NCBI RefSeq assembly: GCF_902362185.1
Contig: NC_044509.1
Coordinates: 15,747,366 to 15,811,365 of the forward strand
DNA from: Chanos chanos
Taxonomy: Eukaryota; Chordata; Actinopteri; Gonorynchiformes; Chanidae
Length of the DNA stretch: 64,000 nucleotides
Direction: 5' to 3'
The position numbers and the translations under genes were made by a program. The notes under the pieces were generated by a model. It did not search any database. It was not told the DNA's origin and saw only the letters and a program-made list of their open reading frames with translations. Positions 48,508-61,996 of this stretch are shown here, piece by piece (within the stretch, counting starts at the first letter, position 1; every line of letters begins with the position of its first letter).

Positions 48508-51500
48508 ATGATGGCGGTGCCCATGAACATAGGATTGTTACTACAGTCAGAGATCGTTGAGGATTCTCTCTACAAAGACGATGGCGTTTGCGTATTGGGC
48601 ATTTTTGGAAAAACTGCTATGCAGCCTGGTTCGGCGAAGGAGACTCTCATAAATATTCTGGCGGACAAGCGTATTTTCTCTCTCTTTGGGACCGATGAGT
48701 CAGACAGCTTGGGCGGAGAAAGTTCGATTTTGGCTTATTACAATCAAGAGAACCGTGTATTGTATTTGGTTCTGACCTCTGTTTTTGATAACCGACAACT
48801 TTTGCGGGCTTGTGAGTCACTGACATCGAGTTTGGGACATTCGGAAGCGCACGAATTTTGGAAAGGTGCAGAGAAACAGCACTGTCTTCAGTTGCTTTAT
48901 CTTTTTTCATTATGCCATGTTTTACTGTTAGTGCACCCCACCTGTTCTTTTGATGTGACATACGATAGGTTGTTTCGTGCATTAGATGCACTCCGTCAAA
49001 AAGTGCTACCATTGTTGCGGGTCTCTATAAAGGACTGCCCAGTGTCTAAGGAATGGAAATTGAACTGCCGCCCGTGTCCTCCTCGGTTGCTATTCGTCTT
49101 CCAGATGAACGGAGCCCTGAAAGTCAGTGGATCAGGAATGAGCGGGAATGGTGCTGATGGTGCCGGAGACAAACCGAAAAAACACTCACCTAGGAGACGT
49201 TTACAGCATGCTTTGGAGGATCAAATTTACAGAATATTCCGTAAAAGTAGAGTTCTCACCAACCAAAGCAGCAATTGCTTATTTACCGTACCCGCTAATC
49301 AAGCTTTTGTTTACGTTATTCCGGGGCCCGATGAGGACCCAGTTTGCTCTTTGCTTGGTCAACTGCGAGCGAATTGTGCTCTGCGAGAAAACGACGCAGG
49401 CACCCCCGCACCGGGTCAAAGACGCTACCAACAGATGCGCCACTCCAACAGACAACCCTCTTTCACGGTGGAGAGCAGCGGTCTGTCCTCCTCCGGCGGA
49501 CAGTTAGTGGATTGTACTCTGAAGGAATTCCTCTGGCAGCATGTGGATCTAGTCTTGACAAAGAAAGGTTTTGACGATAGCGTTGGTCGCAATCCTCAAC
49601 CCTCACATTTTGAGCTTCCAACTTATTCTAAGTGGGCTGATGTTGCGTACAGGCTGTATCAAGTCATGATATCCAACACTGAGGAGGAGTCGGCTGAGCT
49701 CGCAATGAAAGTGCAGGGTCAGTTGAAAGTATTGGAAGGTTTTCTGGACGCAGATGCAAAGTTCTCAGAAAACAGGTGTCAGAAAGCTTTGCCGCTTGCT
49801 CACAGTGCGTATCAGTCAAACCTTCCGCACAATTACACCACTACGGTGCATAAAAACCAACTGGCTCAAGCGTTGAGAGTTTACAGTCAGCATGCTCGAG
49901 GCGTTGCCTTTCAGCGATATGCCTTACAGCTTCACGAGGACTGCTACAAATTCTGGAGCAACGGACACCAACTGTGTGAGGAGCGTAGTCTCACTGATCA
50001 GCACTGCGTACACAAATTTCATCTCTTGCCCAAATCAGGTAGACACACCTTTGAAGTATGCACTTTCTCCAGACAATCATGTTTTGTTGTTGACATTCTC
50101 TGTGGTAAAACATGATTGATACCCTTCAGCACAAGACAGTATGTAAAATGGTCTCTAGAATATTCCAGAAAATAGTCACTGTAATTGTATACTAGTGTTT
50201 AGAGTAGTCTTTCCTAAAAGAGTGCTTCTTTTTGCAGCTGAAGATGATGTTACATATTCATTTCAAAATCAAGTGGCAAACATCAAAGTGCTTGGCAGAG
50301 TTTTGTAATGCATGTGCGTGTTTATCTGGACTCAGTGTTTCTGTGTTTTGTTTTGCTTTTTCCTCTTGACTTCAGGAGAGAAACCAGAACCAGAGCACAA
50401 CCCACCCATCCTTTACCACAACAGCAGGGGTCGTTCAACCAACGCATGCAACTGTGGCAGGAAACAAGCAACTCGCGAAGACCCGTTTGACATTCAGGCA
50501 GCCAACTACGACTTCTATCAAGTCAGTAATCTGCGCTGTGAATCCCACAGACTTTGACAGTCCTGCTTCAGGTCTAAGAAACAAAGAATCTGATTCTGTT
50601 TTCTTCCTCTGAACCTGTCCCAATCTCCCTCTCTCTCTCTCTGATCTTTTTATCCAGATGCTGGAAGAGAAGTGCTGTGGAAAACTGGAGAGGATAAACT
50701 TCCCTGTTTTCCAAGCCAGCACGCCGGACCCAGCCCCTGCCTCTGATCAGGTGACCAGACCTCCCGAGGGATCTGGGTCTGGAGAGGTGGAGCGGCTGAA
50801 GGAGAAGGAGACGGTCACACACACTCCAGGTGACAGCACCAGCCTGAGCCTCGCCCTTAGTCTGGGCCAGTCCACAGACAGCCTGGGTCCCTACGGAGAC
50901 GGGGCAGAGGGACAGGAGAAGAGGCCCAGTCTGGTCGACCGACAGGCCTCCACCGTAGAGTATCTCCCCGGGATGATGCACTCTGGCTGTCCCAAGGGAC
51001 TTCTTCCCAAGTTCTCCAGCTGGTCCCTTGTCAAGCTGGGTCCAGCGAAGGCTTACAACTGTCACACGGGTTTGGAGCAGCCGGGTTTTCTCCCAGGCTC
51101 GTCCTTCCTGCTGCCGTGGGATGTGGTTATACGCAGCCGGTCGGAGGGCGACATTGGCTCCGTCGAATCCCTGGACGGAGGGCCCTCCTCGTGGCCCGCC
51201 CCGAACAAAGCGGCGGCCGGAAAACGCGGGAGCTCCGGAGGCGTCGGGCGAGGGCGCAGACGTGACGACGTCGCCCGCGCCTTCGTCGGATTTGAGTACG
51301 AGGACAGCAGGGGGCGCCGCTTCTTTAGCTCCGGTCCTGACAAAATTGTGAAAGTGCTCGGCCCTGGGGGCGCGAAGGAACCAGCCACCAGGGTCCTGAA
51401 CTCGGACATGCCTCTGTACATCCCTTCCCCTGCCCAGGGGAGAGGGGTGAAACCACACTACGCTCAGCTCGCCAGACTGTTCATCGTGGCTCCTGACGCA

Positions 51501-52110
51501 CCCATTGAAATCACTCTGAATCCACAGGTAAGCTGGTTATGTATGAATGTTTTTGAACCCAGTACTTTATTTGCTTTTAGGGCAGCTGAAAGTTTCAGTC
51601 AGACAGCCTTGTCTTCCGTTATATGCTTAATTTTCTGCCTGTACACCATTAGCCCAATACCAATGAAGACTCTCTATTGTTTGATGTGTTCATTAACAGA
51701 GAATTATAGTAGGGAAGCTTTGAAACTCTGCTTAACTTTTTTTTCTCTGAAATGCTCTATCGCTGTACTGTACCGTACTGTACCATACTGTATTGTACTC
51801 TTTTGTTCTTTACACGTAAGTTTTGTTGATTAATTGAATCGCTTTCTGACTTTGGGTCTCTTGTATGTTCAATTCTCTTCTGTTCCTGCATAACCAGGCT
51901 CAGCCTGGACCCCCACCGTGCCCAGTATTCCACCCTGAACAGACTGAGATAGTGCTGCCCCCCGATGGACTGTGGGTGCTTCGTTTTCCGTACGCGTACG
52001 TGACTGACCGGGGCCCTTGCTACCCCCCAAAGGAGAACCAGCCTCTCGCCAGCTTCAGGGTACTGAGGGGCATCTTACGTGCCAACACAGCCAGCCCTCC
52101 ACCACAGTAA
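48508..52110 (+). CDS. smg8: SMG8, nonsense-mediated mRNA decay factor
   Basis: Subunit of the SMG1-SMG8-SMG9 complex that restrains SMG1 kinase until UPF1 is phosphorylated in nonsense-mediated decay. Exons 48508-50038, 50376-50521, 50658-51527 and 51898-52110 give 919 codons plus stop (human 991; the fish N-terminus lacks the long Gly/Ala-rich insert). Matches include VCVLGIFGKTA, LLVHPTCSFDVTYDRLFRAL, KLNCRPCPPRLLF, KPKKHSPRRRLQHALEDQIY, SENRCQKALPLAHSAYQSNL, CNCGRKQATREDPFD, VDRQASTVEYLPGM, GRGRRRDDVARAFVGFEYED and DGLWVLRFPYAYVT. Two adjacent ATGs (48508, 48511) could start translation. An upstream in-frame GTG is not a eukaryotic start. Poly(A) signal is near 52345. Confidence 0.97.
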
Positions 52111-53040
52111 CCCCTAAAACTCACACTTTCAAACTGTACAGTGGTATTATGAACCAGAGTACCGTGATGATTTGGTCTTGTTTGTTTGTTTGTTTATAAT
52201 GTTGTTTATAATGTTCCTTCAAGTCAATTCCTTCTTTTGTGGAGGGCTGAGTCTGAATAGAAAATACATAGTGTTAATGGACACTGTGCCCCTAATGTAT
52301 CAGTGCTGCTTCAATTCACAAGATAATAATAATAATAATATTAATAATAAAAGCCTTTAATGAATTTAAGTACATTGTCTGTTTAAAGGTGTTTGCTTTT
52401 GATGGTTTTGTTTTGAATTGTTTTAAGTGTATCAGTGTTCTGGTAAAATTCACTGCTTCTATGAAAAGCAGACCTAAAAACGGAATGAGAGAGATGTCAA
52501 AAACAAACAAAAAAAAACAAAACAAAACATGGATGTAAATTTGTTGTTGAACTCTTGGTGGAATATTGTTTCAGTGTACGTCACACTTTTTCATTCTGTA
52601 CAGTTTTATAAGACAGTTTTAACCATTGGTTCTGAATAAACACCACGTGTTTAGGGACATCCACAGTTCTGTAGTGTTGCGATATGTCGTTATGACCACT
52701 GAGAGGTGAAGAAACAGCAGTATATATATATATTTATATTTTTTTGTCCCGTGCAGATCATCAATTCTAAAATTTTTTGACTCTGATATTTGAGGGACGA
52801 TTACAGGCCGCTGGGTGTCGCTGTATGCTGAAGAACTGGAAACTTTAGCTTTTCACTACTATGAAGTATGGACAAGTGTCGATCATTTAATTTCTTTTTA
52901 TTAATATAGTGTATGAAAGAGTCAAATCTGTGGTCTGAGTAATGTATGACATTTAAATATTTAAAGTGCATCGACTATATAATGTAAAGAATGTTTTGGT
53001 TCTGCTGCTAACATTGGTTAGATTTTACATTCCGTGATGG

Positions 53041-53291
53041 CCAATGAGCTTATTGTTGCTATGCCGTCGTATCTCATTGGTTGGATGTTGTGGCTGTCAC
53101 TTAAAAAGGGGGTGGTGAAGCTGAGCTGCAGCCGCACTGTATGTATTTACAATGTACCTCTCCGTATGACCTGGTGTGAAGACGTTGAAAAGTGAGACAG
53201 GATCTCAATAAAAATGACTGGGGTTTGTTGAATATCAACTTTTATTTCCCACGGAGAGACCGTGCGACGGGCGCGTGTTTTTCTTTATAAG
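53041..53291 (+). promoter_or_regulatory. ypel2: Possible ypel2 promoter and non-coding first exon
   Basis: Two CCAAT elements in opposite orientation (53041 CCAAT, 53076 ATTGG) precede a TATA-like TTAAAAA at 53101. A donor-like AAG/GTAATT lies at 53291. The coding exon at 59207 follows an acceptor near 59087, so an upstream UTR exon is expected. Assigning this one to ypel2 is inference. Confidence 0.4.
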
Positions 53292-56200
53292 GTAATTCGG
53301 CACTGCATCGTGCAATACTGCATATTCGGATGACAGTCGGATTAAAGTTTTACATTGTTTACATAGTGAGTCAAGCGTGAACGTTCAGTAAGTTTGTAAT
53401 ATTATATTTATATTTCCATCGGATTACTGATACCTGGATGTCATTATGGATGGTGTGCGTAATGCGTGTGTGGAATGGATGAAAATAATCATAATGGATG
53501 GCATGTCCTACATTTATGTGGTTGAATCTGCTTCGATATTTACAAGGGTAATTTACAAATAACTAACTGAAATGTTTAAAAAGCACAGATTATCTCGAAA
53601 ACGACCTTAAAAGTAGTTTATTTCTAAAGACAGGAAGTTTATTTGGTAATACTGGTCGTAGTGTCCTTTATCAGTTAAGCAGCATGCTTCTGAGTCAATC
53701 TATAATATCATTATTATCATCCTATTAGGCCACTCAACAGTGAGCAAGTTTTAAAACGCACGTGAGAGTTGTCTTAATACAGGCCATCTGTTGTCAAAGT
53801 GGACGCTGTAGTTTGTTGTCAGAAATGTGTTGTTTTATGTTTCATTCCTACTGCTATTTACAGGTCACGATTAGCATCGTTTGTGGGACCATAGAACTTT
53901 CATAATAAGTCTCACACATTTTTTCTGTGGTAAATATGATACGTGGCGGCTCATTAGCAAGTCGTTCTAGCTGAAACGTTGAGTTGTCAAACAGAAAACT
54001 AAGGGGCCTGATCTCGAGACCTCATAGGCCTCGAAGGGATAAAGAACTTGCTTTCTCTAACAATTCATTTAATCTTTTTTCTCTTGTGTGATATACTGAC
54101 TGGGTTTTTCACAGAACCCTCTTTGCTCCAGCGTCACGTATCTTACTGGTAGATAACTGGATGTCAGCGTAACGGCTTAATGTTGTTGTAAGTCATCACA
54201 GCTTTCATCCCCGAGACGGAGCCTAATACATCAAACAATATTCTCCCTGAACTCACAAGTCCACTTCAGCTTTGCCTTGTTGACTGAGAGAGATGAGCGC
54301 AGCTCAGCCGTCATAAATATTCTGTAAACAAACTATCAGCAGTAAGTTATTGGTATTTCGTTGTCCAGGTCATAACTTGACTCCGGGGCATCAAATTGTA
54401 AACATAACAGATAGAACCTCCTCAACACAAGGCGGATGGTGATATCCTGTTCACCAGACAGAGAACAGGTCTGAAAAAGCCCTATGATAAATGTTTCCTT
54501 TACAGCAATTTACCATCTGATAATGTTCAGCACAGTATGTTTAAACGGGTCACATGAATCGAATGTGACATTTGCTGCTTGACCATTCATGTTCTTTTGA
54601 GTGTGCAGAAAACTGTTTCCTTTCTGCTGAGAGAGAGAGAGAGAGAGAGAATTCCTTCACCCACTTGCCCTAGTGCCGTGTTTTCCACCCTGTAAGAGGA
54701 AATACAGGGTTCCACATTGATATATTGATGTTTTCTCTTCACCCGCGTAGGCGTACACTCAGCTTGGCATCAGGCCCTTTGCAGGACACCTCCCTTTGCC
54801 AGTTGTCTGGGTCTGTGGCCCAGGCGACCTCGCCGGTTTAGCCGAGTCTAGTGAAAATGCCAGGGGTGGACAGGCATAGCAGCCATCTGCGGCGTCTGGT
54901 GGCCGGGACTGTGGCCTACATATGACTGTTGTATAGAGACTGTTCTATACGCGTCTCTGACCTGGATCTTTCAATCTCCACCACTTCCTCTGTCGCTCTT
55001 TCTGACATCTTTGTTTCAAAGCTCAGGGAAGTCGATTTGTTTTGGGACAATGTGAGAAGCTGTAAATCTGGCAGAAAAAAGTAGAGCAGGGTGCAAAATA
55101 ATGTGATCCAACTCCAAGCTGAGGCCTTGAAGATTAAATCAAAAGCTTTGATTTTTTACAATTTTTTTTATATCCTAACCCTTGTGTTTAACTTAAAGTT
55201 TGTTGCAGTAGATTCAAATCATTTATGTATGAGAAGAGTATAGTTAATATCTAACACAACACAACTGTGAAAATAGACAGTAGACAAAACTTAAACCTGC
55301 ATGAGTTAAAAACAAATTAGAACTTGCTGTCATAAGACATTTCACTTTTTCACACACAGGCGTGCTGAAGTCTTTCAGTCACTTGTTTGTTTAGTTTGTT
55401 TGTTTGGTTTTTTTTACAGACCTCAAACATGTTCAAAACTACACAGCTTTACCATATAGCTGACAGTGAACAGTGATGTTTTACATTCAGTTCCGAAATA
55501 AGAGTTACAAAAAGACCTCTTTCAAACCCCCTGCAAGGTATTAACATTGTGTGTAATCTTGTTGGTAAGGTTTCTGTTTGTCCTCAGGGAGGATGAGATG
55601 AAGCTACATCTTATACCATTAATCTTTAAAATGGGATGAAAAGTTATTTTCACGTCATCAAACCCACTTAAGTCCTGCACTGGCGTACTAACTGGATTTC
55701 AAAACAGTAACACACATAAAGTTAGTAATTATTCATCTACCGCTAAATAAAAACGTGCCAGGGAAAAAAAAAATCCTTGAGAACTTAATTACACAGAGGA
55801 AATCTTTCGAATAGGCTCACATGACCGTGTCGGTTTGATCATCCCCCTGCAGGATAGGATAGGTGTGGTATTAAAACATGACTTTCTCCTGGAATAGAAA
55901 AGCCCTTTATCAGGTTCTCAGGAGCTGGTGCTAGCTGGTTTGAAAGTACTAGGAAAAAGAAGGATGCTGCTGTAAGTGTGTGTGTGTGACATACGGCAGA
56001 TTACGGAGTGGACGTGCTAAAGCAGATAGCCTTCGGGGTCAGGTCTAAGTGTCCTCACAGTGCATGGACAGCGTTAGCACCATCCTGTATCCGTTAAATA
56101 CAGAGGCCAATGTCGACTCTATTGCAGTTTTGCTTCCTGTTTTAAAGTGGACTTGGAAATTTTACATTTAAAAAAAAAAAAACACTTTGGAAATTCCTTT

Positions 56201-57179
56201 TTATTTGGTGGGCTTCCTCTGCTGTACTTACTGGTTGAAGTGAAATTTGATGTACTGTGCTAAAACTATTGTAAATGCTAATTATTAAAAGCTTAAGCAC
56301 TCCTGTGGTTATTATGCTATTAATCATGCAATCTGATGCGTTGTGTTTTCGTTGTTGTTTTCATCAAATCTCACTCTGCGTGCGTGTTTGTCTTACACAT
56401 GTTCAGTGCTTATGATAAAAGACTGATAGTAATGAGTCTTCTTTGAACACTTGATGAAGGAGAGTCAGATACAGACAGTGAGCGGTCTTTTGGTTTGCTT
56501 TGTATGCTGCTCCGTAGGCCCATTTGGACCAGCAAACAAACTCACAGATGTCAACTTTTGTCCACACGGGAGTGTCCAGTTGAATAATGCTTGTCGCTGC
56601 CGTGCGGCTTTGTCTCTTTTATCAACAGAACAATGTCTACCCCACGGCACAGGTTACCTTCAAACAATCTCGTCAATTGTGTGTGTGTGGGTTTTTGTAT
56701 TGTAGTGTTTTGTTGTGTTTGTTTTTTTTCCCCCGGAATTGCAGTATCCTTTGACAAAAATAAACAAAGGCAGTTTTGCCCTATATGTGACTGAGTATTG
56801 TAATTATGCTCACCCTGTGTGGAGCGGTTGAAGCCGTGAGTCGCAGAGGTTAAGCAGAAAAAAAAAACCCCCAACAAAAAACAGTAATTACATTGGGTAG
56901 TCCCAACACCTACACAGCAGTCTGTTGACAGAATGTTGATTTTATGGTTCTTGAGTTGCGTTGATCCCTGTGCTGCTCAACAAAGCTCAAATACAGGAGC
57001 GCTGTGAGTTAAAGAAAACATTGTTTGTGATCTGTGTCCGCAGAACAAAAAAACAATAACAGCGTTAACCAGCTGATTTGATAAACATGAACAAGTACAT
57101 TCAGCTACTTTTCAGTGGAGATAGACAATGCTCTCTCAATTCACTGATGCCTGCCTTAAAAGAACATATATACATATAC

Positions 57180-57236
57180 ATATAAATACACACACACACA
57201 CACACACATATATATATGTATGTATGTATGTATATA

Positions 57237-57331
<95 letters not shown>

Positions 57332-57360
57332 TGTATATGAATATATATATATATATATTT
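57180..57360 (+). repeat. Compound (CA)n-(TATG)n-(TG)n-(TA)n-(TATG)n array
   Basis: A CA run and its complement TG run flank TA/TATG blocks, so much of the array can pair with itself. It lies within the presumed ypel2 intron. Confidence 0.88.
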
Positions 57361-58369
57361 TAGCATAATGTTTTACATTGTGTCTACACTCAGGCTCTCA
57401 TCTTCAGATGGAGACGTGACGATTATTTTGAACCATTTGTTTTTATGTGGAGACATTCGCGACATAAAGTACATGTTGACAGCAGTGTGTCACTCTGTGG
57501 GCCCCTCTCAACACCCCAGTCATGTGTCTCCATTATGACCTCACTTATTTTAAAAATACATGCATGTAATAGGCTGAGGTTTTTTTCTTTCCCGCCTTTA
57601 TCTTAACAAACAGTGTATTCTTTTGCTCACGAAAACAGCAAAGCCGTGTAGATAATGTCGATTCACACACAGAGGGGAACGGGCATGTGTTTTTGTTAAC
57701 GTGGTAACAACTTCACGCAAAACAGATGTGCTTGTAGTCTAAAGGTTTCTGGTGATGTCAGAGTCTCTTCAGATCTCTGATTCCGTGTGTGACTTGTTTT
57801 AGGTGATCTCACTTAGTGGCGAGGGATTTGTGAAATATGATTAAATTTACCTTTTTATTTATTTATTTATTTATTTTTAATCTTAAGCTTTCCAGAGGAG
57901 ACAAACAGAACATGCCAGTTGGACTTGCATTAGAAATAAGACTGCTCATGTTTTTGTAACTTAAACCATTATGATATGCAAAAAAAAAGATTAAAAGAGA
58001 TTAAAATATATGGAATATAATTTATCACCGTTGATAGCTGGGGATTTGCATGCATGATATGATGTATAGAATATGTGTATGTTGGCTTAAACAGTGTTTC
58101 ATTGGGCCATGCTTTTGGGCATGGAAATGAAAGCGCCCGTAACCAAGGGCTTAGATAATGAGTTATGATACTAATTACATACAGAGAGAGAGCAGCAGGT
58201 CCCTGACAAGGGGGAGCATACAATTACCTCTTTGAAAAGATCCATGACTCCATGCCCTGGTTTCTGGCCCGGGGCCAGGCCAGAGCGGACAAGGTCCTCT
58301 CTCAGTCCCAGCCTCTTGTCTCGCCCTGGCCTGCTAACCCAGAGGCCTGCAGAAACACCAGAGTAACCC

Positions 58370-58490
58370 AATCACCCAGTCTCAACCCAAAACCCAGTCA
58401 ACCCAGTCACCCAGTCCCAGTCTCAACCCAAAACCCAGTCAACCCAGTCACTCAGTCCCAGTCTCAACCCAAAACCCAGTCACGCTTAGC
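58370..58490 (+). repeat. Minisatellite, about 46-bp unit, three copies
   Basis: Units of CCCAGTCTCAACCCAAAACC followed by CAGTCAACCCAGTCACCCAGT, themselves built from CCCAGTCA-like octamers. The third unit is cut short. Confidence 0.8.
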
Positions 58491-58898
58491 TGACACAGCT
58501 TTGTTTACACCAGTCCTGCCTCGGCTGGTTTGGGGTGTGTGTGTGTGTGTGTGTGTGTGTGTCCATCTTCCTTAATTTATGAATGTGACAGATGTATTAT
58601 TTTAATACTTTTCGAGTTACATGAGTTGTTTGTGTTGGCTCAGTGTGAATTTCAATATGCATCACTATTTCATCTCATTTATAGCTCATTAAGTCGCTGG
58701 AGTGCTTTATGGCTTGGTTAAGCATTTTTCCTTGAGGAACAGCCTCTCGTTCCAGCTCTAATAGAGCATGTAACACTTGGGTTAGCAGAGACAAGAGCCT
58801 GGGTTCCTGTGCCCATACAGGCACACAGAGAGAGAGAGGGACAGAGTGCCTTTGGTTTATAGCTTTTCCTCTTCTGCACAACTGATAATTATTACCAG

Positions 58899-58902
58899 CC
58901 TT

Positions 58903-58983
<81 letters not shown>
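58899..58983 (+). repeat. (ATCT)n microsatellite
   Basis: About 21 uninterrupted TCTA units, just upstream of the ypel2 coding exon. A second array of the same motif follows at 59553-59683. Confidence 0.93.
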
Positions 58984-59206
58984 CTTCTCTCAGCTACCAG
59001 GAGGAAGCCTGAGAACTGATTAGTGTGTGTGTGTGTGTCTGGGTGTGTGTGTGTGTGTGTCTTTCTCTGTGTACAGGTGTGCTCTCTCCCCCGTGTGCTC
59101 CACCACGGCCCTCACCTGTGTGCTTCACTGTTTCCCGTGCGAGCCGTCCTGGGCTGACCGCCCCTTTCTGCTCCGCTCCCGCGCAGTCTCACCCGCCGCC
59201 GTCACC

Positions 59207-59552
59207 ATGACGCGCTCCAAGACCTTCCAGGCCTACCTGCCCCACTGCCATCGCACCTACAGCTGTATCCACTGCAGGGCCCACCTGGCCAACCACGACG
59301 AGCTCATCTCCAAGGTCCGAGGCCAATCTTTATACTGAAAAAAAATGTCGCATTAAATTCATGTTCAGACACACATGAGAGAGTCAGGTTGCATTACTGA
59401 TGCTGCAAAGAAACCTTCTTAACTGCAGGAGGAGTTTCATCAGCTCCTCTGCATTTCAGTACAGCGATGTCCCCCAGTGGTCTAATGCATCTGTGAATGT
59501 CGTAAAGCTCACAAAATAGTTACTGAACATTACAAATTTTGATTTAGTCACA

Positions 59553-59632
<80 letters not shown>

Positions 59633-59633
59633 G

Positions 59634-59668
<35 letters not shown>

Positions 59669-61953
59669 GTCTATCTATCTACCCTCTCTCTCTCTCGCAC
59701 TCTCCTTCTCTCTGTATATATATATAAAAAGAGAGAGAGAGAGAGATTTAGCCATATATATATATATCCTAGAATTTTAAAATGTGAAAATGTGCCTTGT
59801 ATCGCGTATTTAAAGTGGACACAGTTGTTTTACATCAGGAGCTGGTATAGCTGTAGCCGGTTAGAGAGCATTGTGGTATAGTCAGATGCCTCTTATTTTT
59901 GGACAGACCTTCATGGTGTAATTGAAGGGTTTGACAGGGAGTAGAGGGAACAGATGTTTTCTTGCTGTCTCCTGCTAATTGTTTTGTTCACTCCCTGTAT
60001 TCGTTCCCTACTCTAGAAAACAAAAGTCAACTACCATTTCAACTGTTGCTGAAGAACTAGCTAGCTAATTAGCCATTAAATGTAATGACTGTGACACTTT
60101 AAAATGGAAACATAAGCCAACGCAAAGCAATAGCCAGCCAAACATTATGTCATTATAATACTAAGGTTATAAGGTTATAACATGATACTAAATGAAACAG
60201 TTTGGCTGACTCTCAACCTGTTTTCATCATGCATAATTTTACTGTATAAACTGAGTGAGTTTACCTAGCTGACGGTTGTTTCTTTTTCTAATATTTAAAT
60301 TGTGTAGAATCTCTTCGAGGTTCTGCTTGAGGGCTATAAATCTGTATCTAAGAGAACAGAGAGGAATCACTAATATGGTTGGCTCACTCGCTCATCTGAA
60401 ATTTTAAGCAGTGTTCCTGGCTCCTTGCGATGATGAAGTACGTTTTTAATGTTGCGTCTTTATGCTCCCTGGCATGTACAACAGTTTTCCGATGTGATTT
60501 TTTTTTTTTTCTTTGCTCACTCAAGATTCAGATTGCACTTTGGATTTATTGCATGGCCAGCCCAGGGCTTTGTTGGCACTCACACATTCACTTCTCCAAC
60601 TCCACAAAAGCCCTCCGCTTCCAGATTCAGCCATAGGAACCTCGGTAAACGCGGGTATTTTACAGGGTCAGTTTGCAAAAAAAAAAAAAAAAAACGTCCG
60701 GTGGTACTCAGGTACCTCGTTTTGTCTATATGTTTCTTAGTTCAGTCCAGTGCAACTTTTGGAAGTGTGGTGAAAACAATTAATTGTTTTGTTTTTCTTT
60801 GCTCATACTGCACAGTTTATGAGTTGTTCGGGGGGGGGGGGGGGGGGGGGGGGGCTCTTTATGAACAGGCCTAGTATAAGTTTAGTATTACACTGAGAAG
60901 ATGTCTTTTCTCTTTCAAATGGAGTAAAGCTGCAAGTACTCTTTTTTTTTGTCCTTGACTTTTTAGCAAGAGTCTTTTGGTTTAAAAAATGTTCAAAATT
61001 TGCCAGATCTCCTTAGGGCTCCTACAGGAGTGTTCTAGAATGTGAATAATGCCCAGAGAGTCTGGTTCCAAATAATTTAGGTATTACAGGGCGAGAGTTT
61101 TCCTGTTAGCACGCACAGTTTCATTGGGCCTTTGCAGTCAGGATGGCCAGGGCTGGGCGTCTGCGTGAGTCACTGTGGTTCTTACTGTCATTCCAGGAAC
61201 GCTGACTGCAGAAGGGGTTTGTTCAGTCTTGCCTCAGAGGTGTTGATAGTTTAGCATTAAAACCAGAGGCAGTTCTTTAATTTGCTTAGGGTTCAGTGGA
61301 TTCAGCCTCAGTCTGTCTGCATGTCTTCAGTCTGTCTGTCGTCAGTCTGCCTGTCTTCAGTCTGCATGTCTTCAGTCTGTCTGTCGTCAGTCTGCCTGTC
61401 TTCAGTCTGCATGTCTTCAGTCTGTCTGTCGTCAGTCTGCCTGTCTTCAGTCTGCATGTCTTCAGTCTGTCTGTCGTCAGTCTGCCTGTCTTCAGTCTGT
61501 CTGTCTTTAGTGTGTCTGTCCTCAGTGTGTCTGTCTTCTGTGTGTCTGTCTTCAGTCTGTCTGTCTTTAGTGTGTCTGTCCTAAGTGTGTCTGTCTTCTG
61601 TGTGTCTGTCGTCAGTCTGTCTGTCTTTAGTGTGTCTGATATCAGTCTGTCTGTCTTCAGTCTGTTTGTTTTCAGTCTGTCTGTCTTCAGCATGTGTCTG
61701 TCTTTAGTTTGCCTGTCTTCAGTGTGCATGTCCTTAGTGTGTGTGTGTGTGTGTGTGTGCACATCCTCAGTGTGTGTGTGTCCTCAGTGTACATGGCCTC
61801 TGTGTGTGTGTGTGTGTGTGTCTTTAGTTTGCCTGTCCTCAATGTGCCTGTCCTCAGAATGTGGGTCAGTGTGACAGGCACATGCTGCTGTTTGGATGTA
61901 TGTGACACACATGGTGAAGTCAGGAGAGCTTTATCACCATTTAGATATTTGTT

Positions 61954-61996
<43 letters not shown>

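Larger units (their letters stand above)
53300..59080. other. Long presumed first intron of ypel2, no other gene seen
   Basis: No coding exon or RNA gene recognised. It contains poly-A tracts, the AT/CA compound array at 57180-57360 and a minisatellite at 58370-58490. The open frames found are short and low-complexity. Confidence 0.5.

Noticed and set aside
50574-51458. 294-codon open frame on the minus strand
   Set aside because: Antisense to smg8 exon 3, produced by its GC-rich codons. No family resemblance; the plus-strand frame matches SMG8 throughout.
61310-61500. Regularly spaced repeats resembling a CRISPR array
   Set aside because: Units are contiguous with no unique spacers, in a vertebrate intron.
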